NCBI GenBank assembly: GCA_035644935.1
Contig: DASQNO010000069.1
Coordinates: 1-41,909 of the forward strand
Origin: CADCVW01 sp035644935
Lineage (GTDB): Bacteria; Pseudomonadota; Alphaproteobacteria; Sphingomonadales; Sphingomonadaceae
Length of the DNA: 41,909 nt
Direction: 5' to 3'
Shown here: positions 40,966 to 41,909 of the stretch, piece after piece
Layout: each line of letters starts with the position of its first letter
How positions within the stretch are numbered: the first letter of the stretch is position 1
The notes under the pieces: generated by a model
The model's database searches: none
Told to the model about the DNA's origin: nothing
Seen by the model: the letters and a program-made list of their open reading frames with translations, nothing else
Translations under genes and position numbers: made by a program

Positions 40966-40990
40966 AACACGTCCCCAAAGGCATCGTTCC
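40966..40990 (-). promoter_or_regulatory. EcfG-type general stress promoter for the yqjDE-like cassette
   Basis: On the minus strand GGAAC (40990-40986) and TGTT (40969-40966) are separated by 16 bases. The alphaproteobacterial EcfG consensus is GGAAC-N16/17-CGTT, so the -35 is perfect and the -10 matches at three of four positions. It lies about 40 bases before the start codon at 40925, the right distance for a 5' leader. Confidence 0.65.
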
Positions 40991-41075
40991 GTATCCGGCC
41001 CAACTTATATTGCTTCCCCAAAACGCCGCTCGTAGAGCTGCGCGACACCTCACGAACTTAGCGAAAGACAGCCGC

Positions 41076-41909
41076 ATGACCGCCATCGTCGACCTTCACG
41101 CGCGCCAGATCCTGGACAGCCGCGGCAACCCGACGGTGGAGGTCGAGGTGTGGCTGGAGGACGGCAGCACCGGCCGCGCGGCAGTGCCTTCGGGGGCGTC
41201 CACCGGGGCGCATGAAGCCGTTGAATTGCGGGACGGCGGCGAAGCGTACGGCGGCAAGGGCGTCACCAAGGCGGTCGCCGCAGTTACCGGCGAGCTCGCG
41301 GATGCGCTGGTCGGCGAGGACGCGGAGGACCAGCGGGACATCGACAACGCGATGATCGCGCTCGACGGCACGCCCAACAAGGCGCGGCTGGGCGCCAACG
41401 CGATCCTGGGTGTCAGCCTGGCGGTCGCCAAGGCGGCGGCGGACGCGCGCGGGCTGCCGCTTTACCGCTATGTCGGCGGCGTGTCGACCAACACGCTGCC
41501 CGTGCCGATGATGAACATCATCAACGGGGGCGAGCATGCCGACAACGCCATCGACTTCCAGGAATTCATGGTCGTGCCTGTAGGATCGCCGACGTTCAGC
41601 GAGGCGATGCGCTGCGGCGTCGAAATCTTCCATACGCTCAAGAAGGGTCTGTCGGAGGCCGGGCTGTCGACGGCCGTCGGCGACGAAGGCGGGTTTGCGC
41701 CGGCGCTGGGCAAGACGACCGACGCGCTGGACTTCATCATGCGCTCGATCGAGAAGGCGGGCTATCGCCCGGGCGACGACGTCGTGCTGGCGCTGGACTG
41801 CGCCGCGTCCGAGTATTTCCGCGACGGCCAATACCGGATGGAAGGGGAAGGGCGCACGCTTTCGTCCGAAGAAAACGTCCGCTTCCTGGCTGACCTCGCC
41901 GCGCGTTAT
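41076..41909 (+). CDS. eno: enolase (3' end outside the window)
   Basis: Converts 2-phosphoglycerate to phosphoenolpyruvate; also part of the RNA degradosome in some bacteria. 278 codons are visible and the frame is open to the window edge (full length is about 425). It begins MTAIVDLHARQILDSRGNPT, has GASTGAHEAVELRDG, the magnesium/substrate loop MMNIINGGEHADNAIDFQEF, catalytic Glu in GDEGGFAP and ALDCAASEYF. It diverges from the stress cassette; the 150-bp gap holds the EcfG-like promoter of the latter. Confidence 0.98.
   Translation, partial: MTAIVDLHARQILDSRGNPTVEVEVWLEDGSTGRAAVPSGASTGAHEAVELRDGGEAYGGKGVTKAVAAVTGELADALVGEDAEDQRDIDNAMIALDGTPNKARLGANAILGVSLAVAKAAADARGLPLYRYVGGVSTNTLPVPMMNIINGGEHADNAIDFQEFMVVPVGSPTFSEAMRCGVEIFHTLKKGLSEAGLSTAVGDEGGFAPALGKTTDALDFIMRSIEKAGYRPGDDVVLALDCAASEYFRDGQYRMEGEGRTLSSEENVRFLADLAARY

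Overview
The window is a high-GC (roughly two thirds G+C) chromosomal segment from an alphaproteobacterium, most likely a sphingomonad (Sphingomonas-like). The reasons are a GTTC-N7-GTTC SOS box in front of recA, a CckA-type hybrid kinase, an HdaA-type protein behind a DUF2066 gene, DUF4170, a GGAAC-N16-TGTT promoter of the EcfG general-stress type, and several families of short dispersed palindromes. No rRNA, complete tRNA, CRISPR array, prophage or insertion sequence was found. Almost everything is core housekeeping; the unusual material is small and sits inside or between core genes.

Layout. 1-3.8 kb: lptD (5' part, minus strand) diverges from pepA-holC-ndk. 3.8-5.9 kb: purM-purN on the minus strand, with PurN carrying an extra YjbR/MmcQ-like domain; a 148-bp inverted repeat separates it from ndk. 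6.0-11.6 kb: a DUF2066 secreted protein, an Hda-type replication regulator that seems to start at ATA, then ppk1 and ppx. 11.6-14.9 kb: an unusual phosphoribosyltransferase-kinase fusion, a frameshifted I78 inhibitor lipoprotein and RNase D, all on the minus strand. 15-18.1 kb: aspS, ppk2 and an EF-hand protein. 18.1-25 kb: lytic transglycosylase (minus), then dapA-smpB-DUF2062-cckA-receiver (plus). 25-31.3 kb: recA with its SOS box, converging on an operon read leftwards as yqeY, GIY-YIG nuclease, dnaG, rpoD. 31.4-38 kb: carA, two low-GC unknown genes, carB, greA and a rhomboid protease. 38-41 kb: DUF4170 and mlaC, then a four-gene envelope/stress cassette resembling E. coli yqjD/yqjE. 41.1 kb to the end: the start of enolase.

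How they work together. ppk1, ppx and ppk2 lie within 10 kb and cover synthesis, hydrolysis and use of polyphosphate. The yqeY-dnaG-rpoD block is the alphaproteobacterial form of the macromolecular synthesis operon, with a GIY-YIG gene inserted. carA and carB form carbamoyl-phosphate synthetase. The yqjDE-like cassette has tight start-stop overlaps, one stress-type promoter and a clean intrinsic terminator.

The most interesting stretch is 28.4-33.5 kb. Copies of one palindromic element surround and extend the GIY-YIG gene, and another copy is inserted in frame in carA, adding about 48 residues between the two CarA domains. Half of dnaG and the two genes between carA and carB have much lower GC than their surroundings. 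Together these suggest repeated small-scale acquisition inside essential operons without loss of reading frame or translational coupling.
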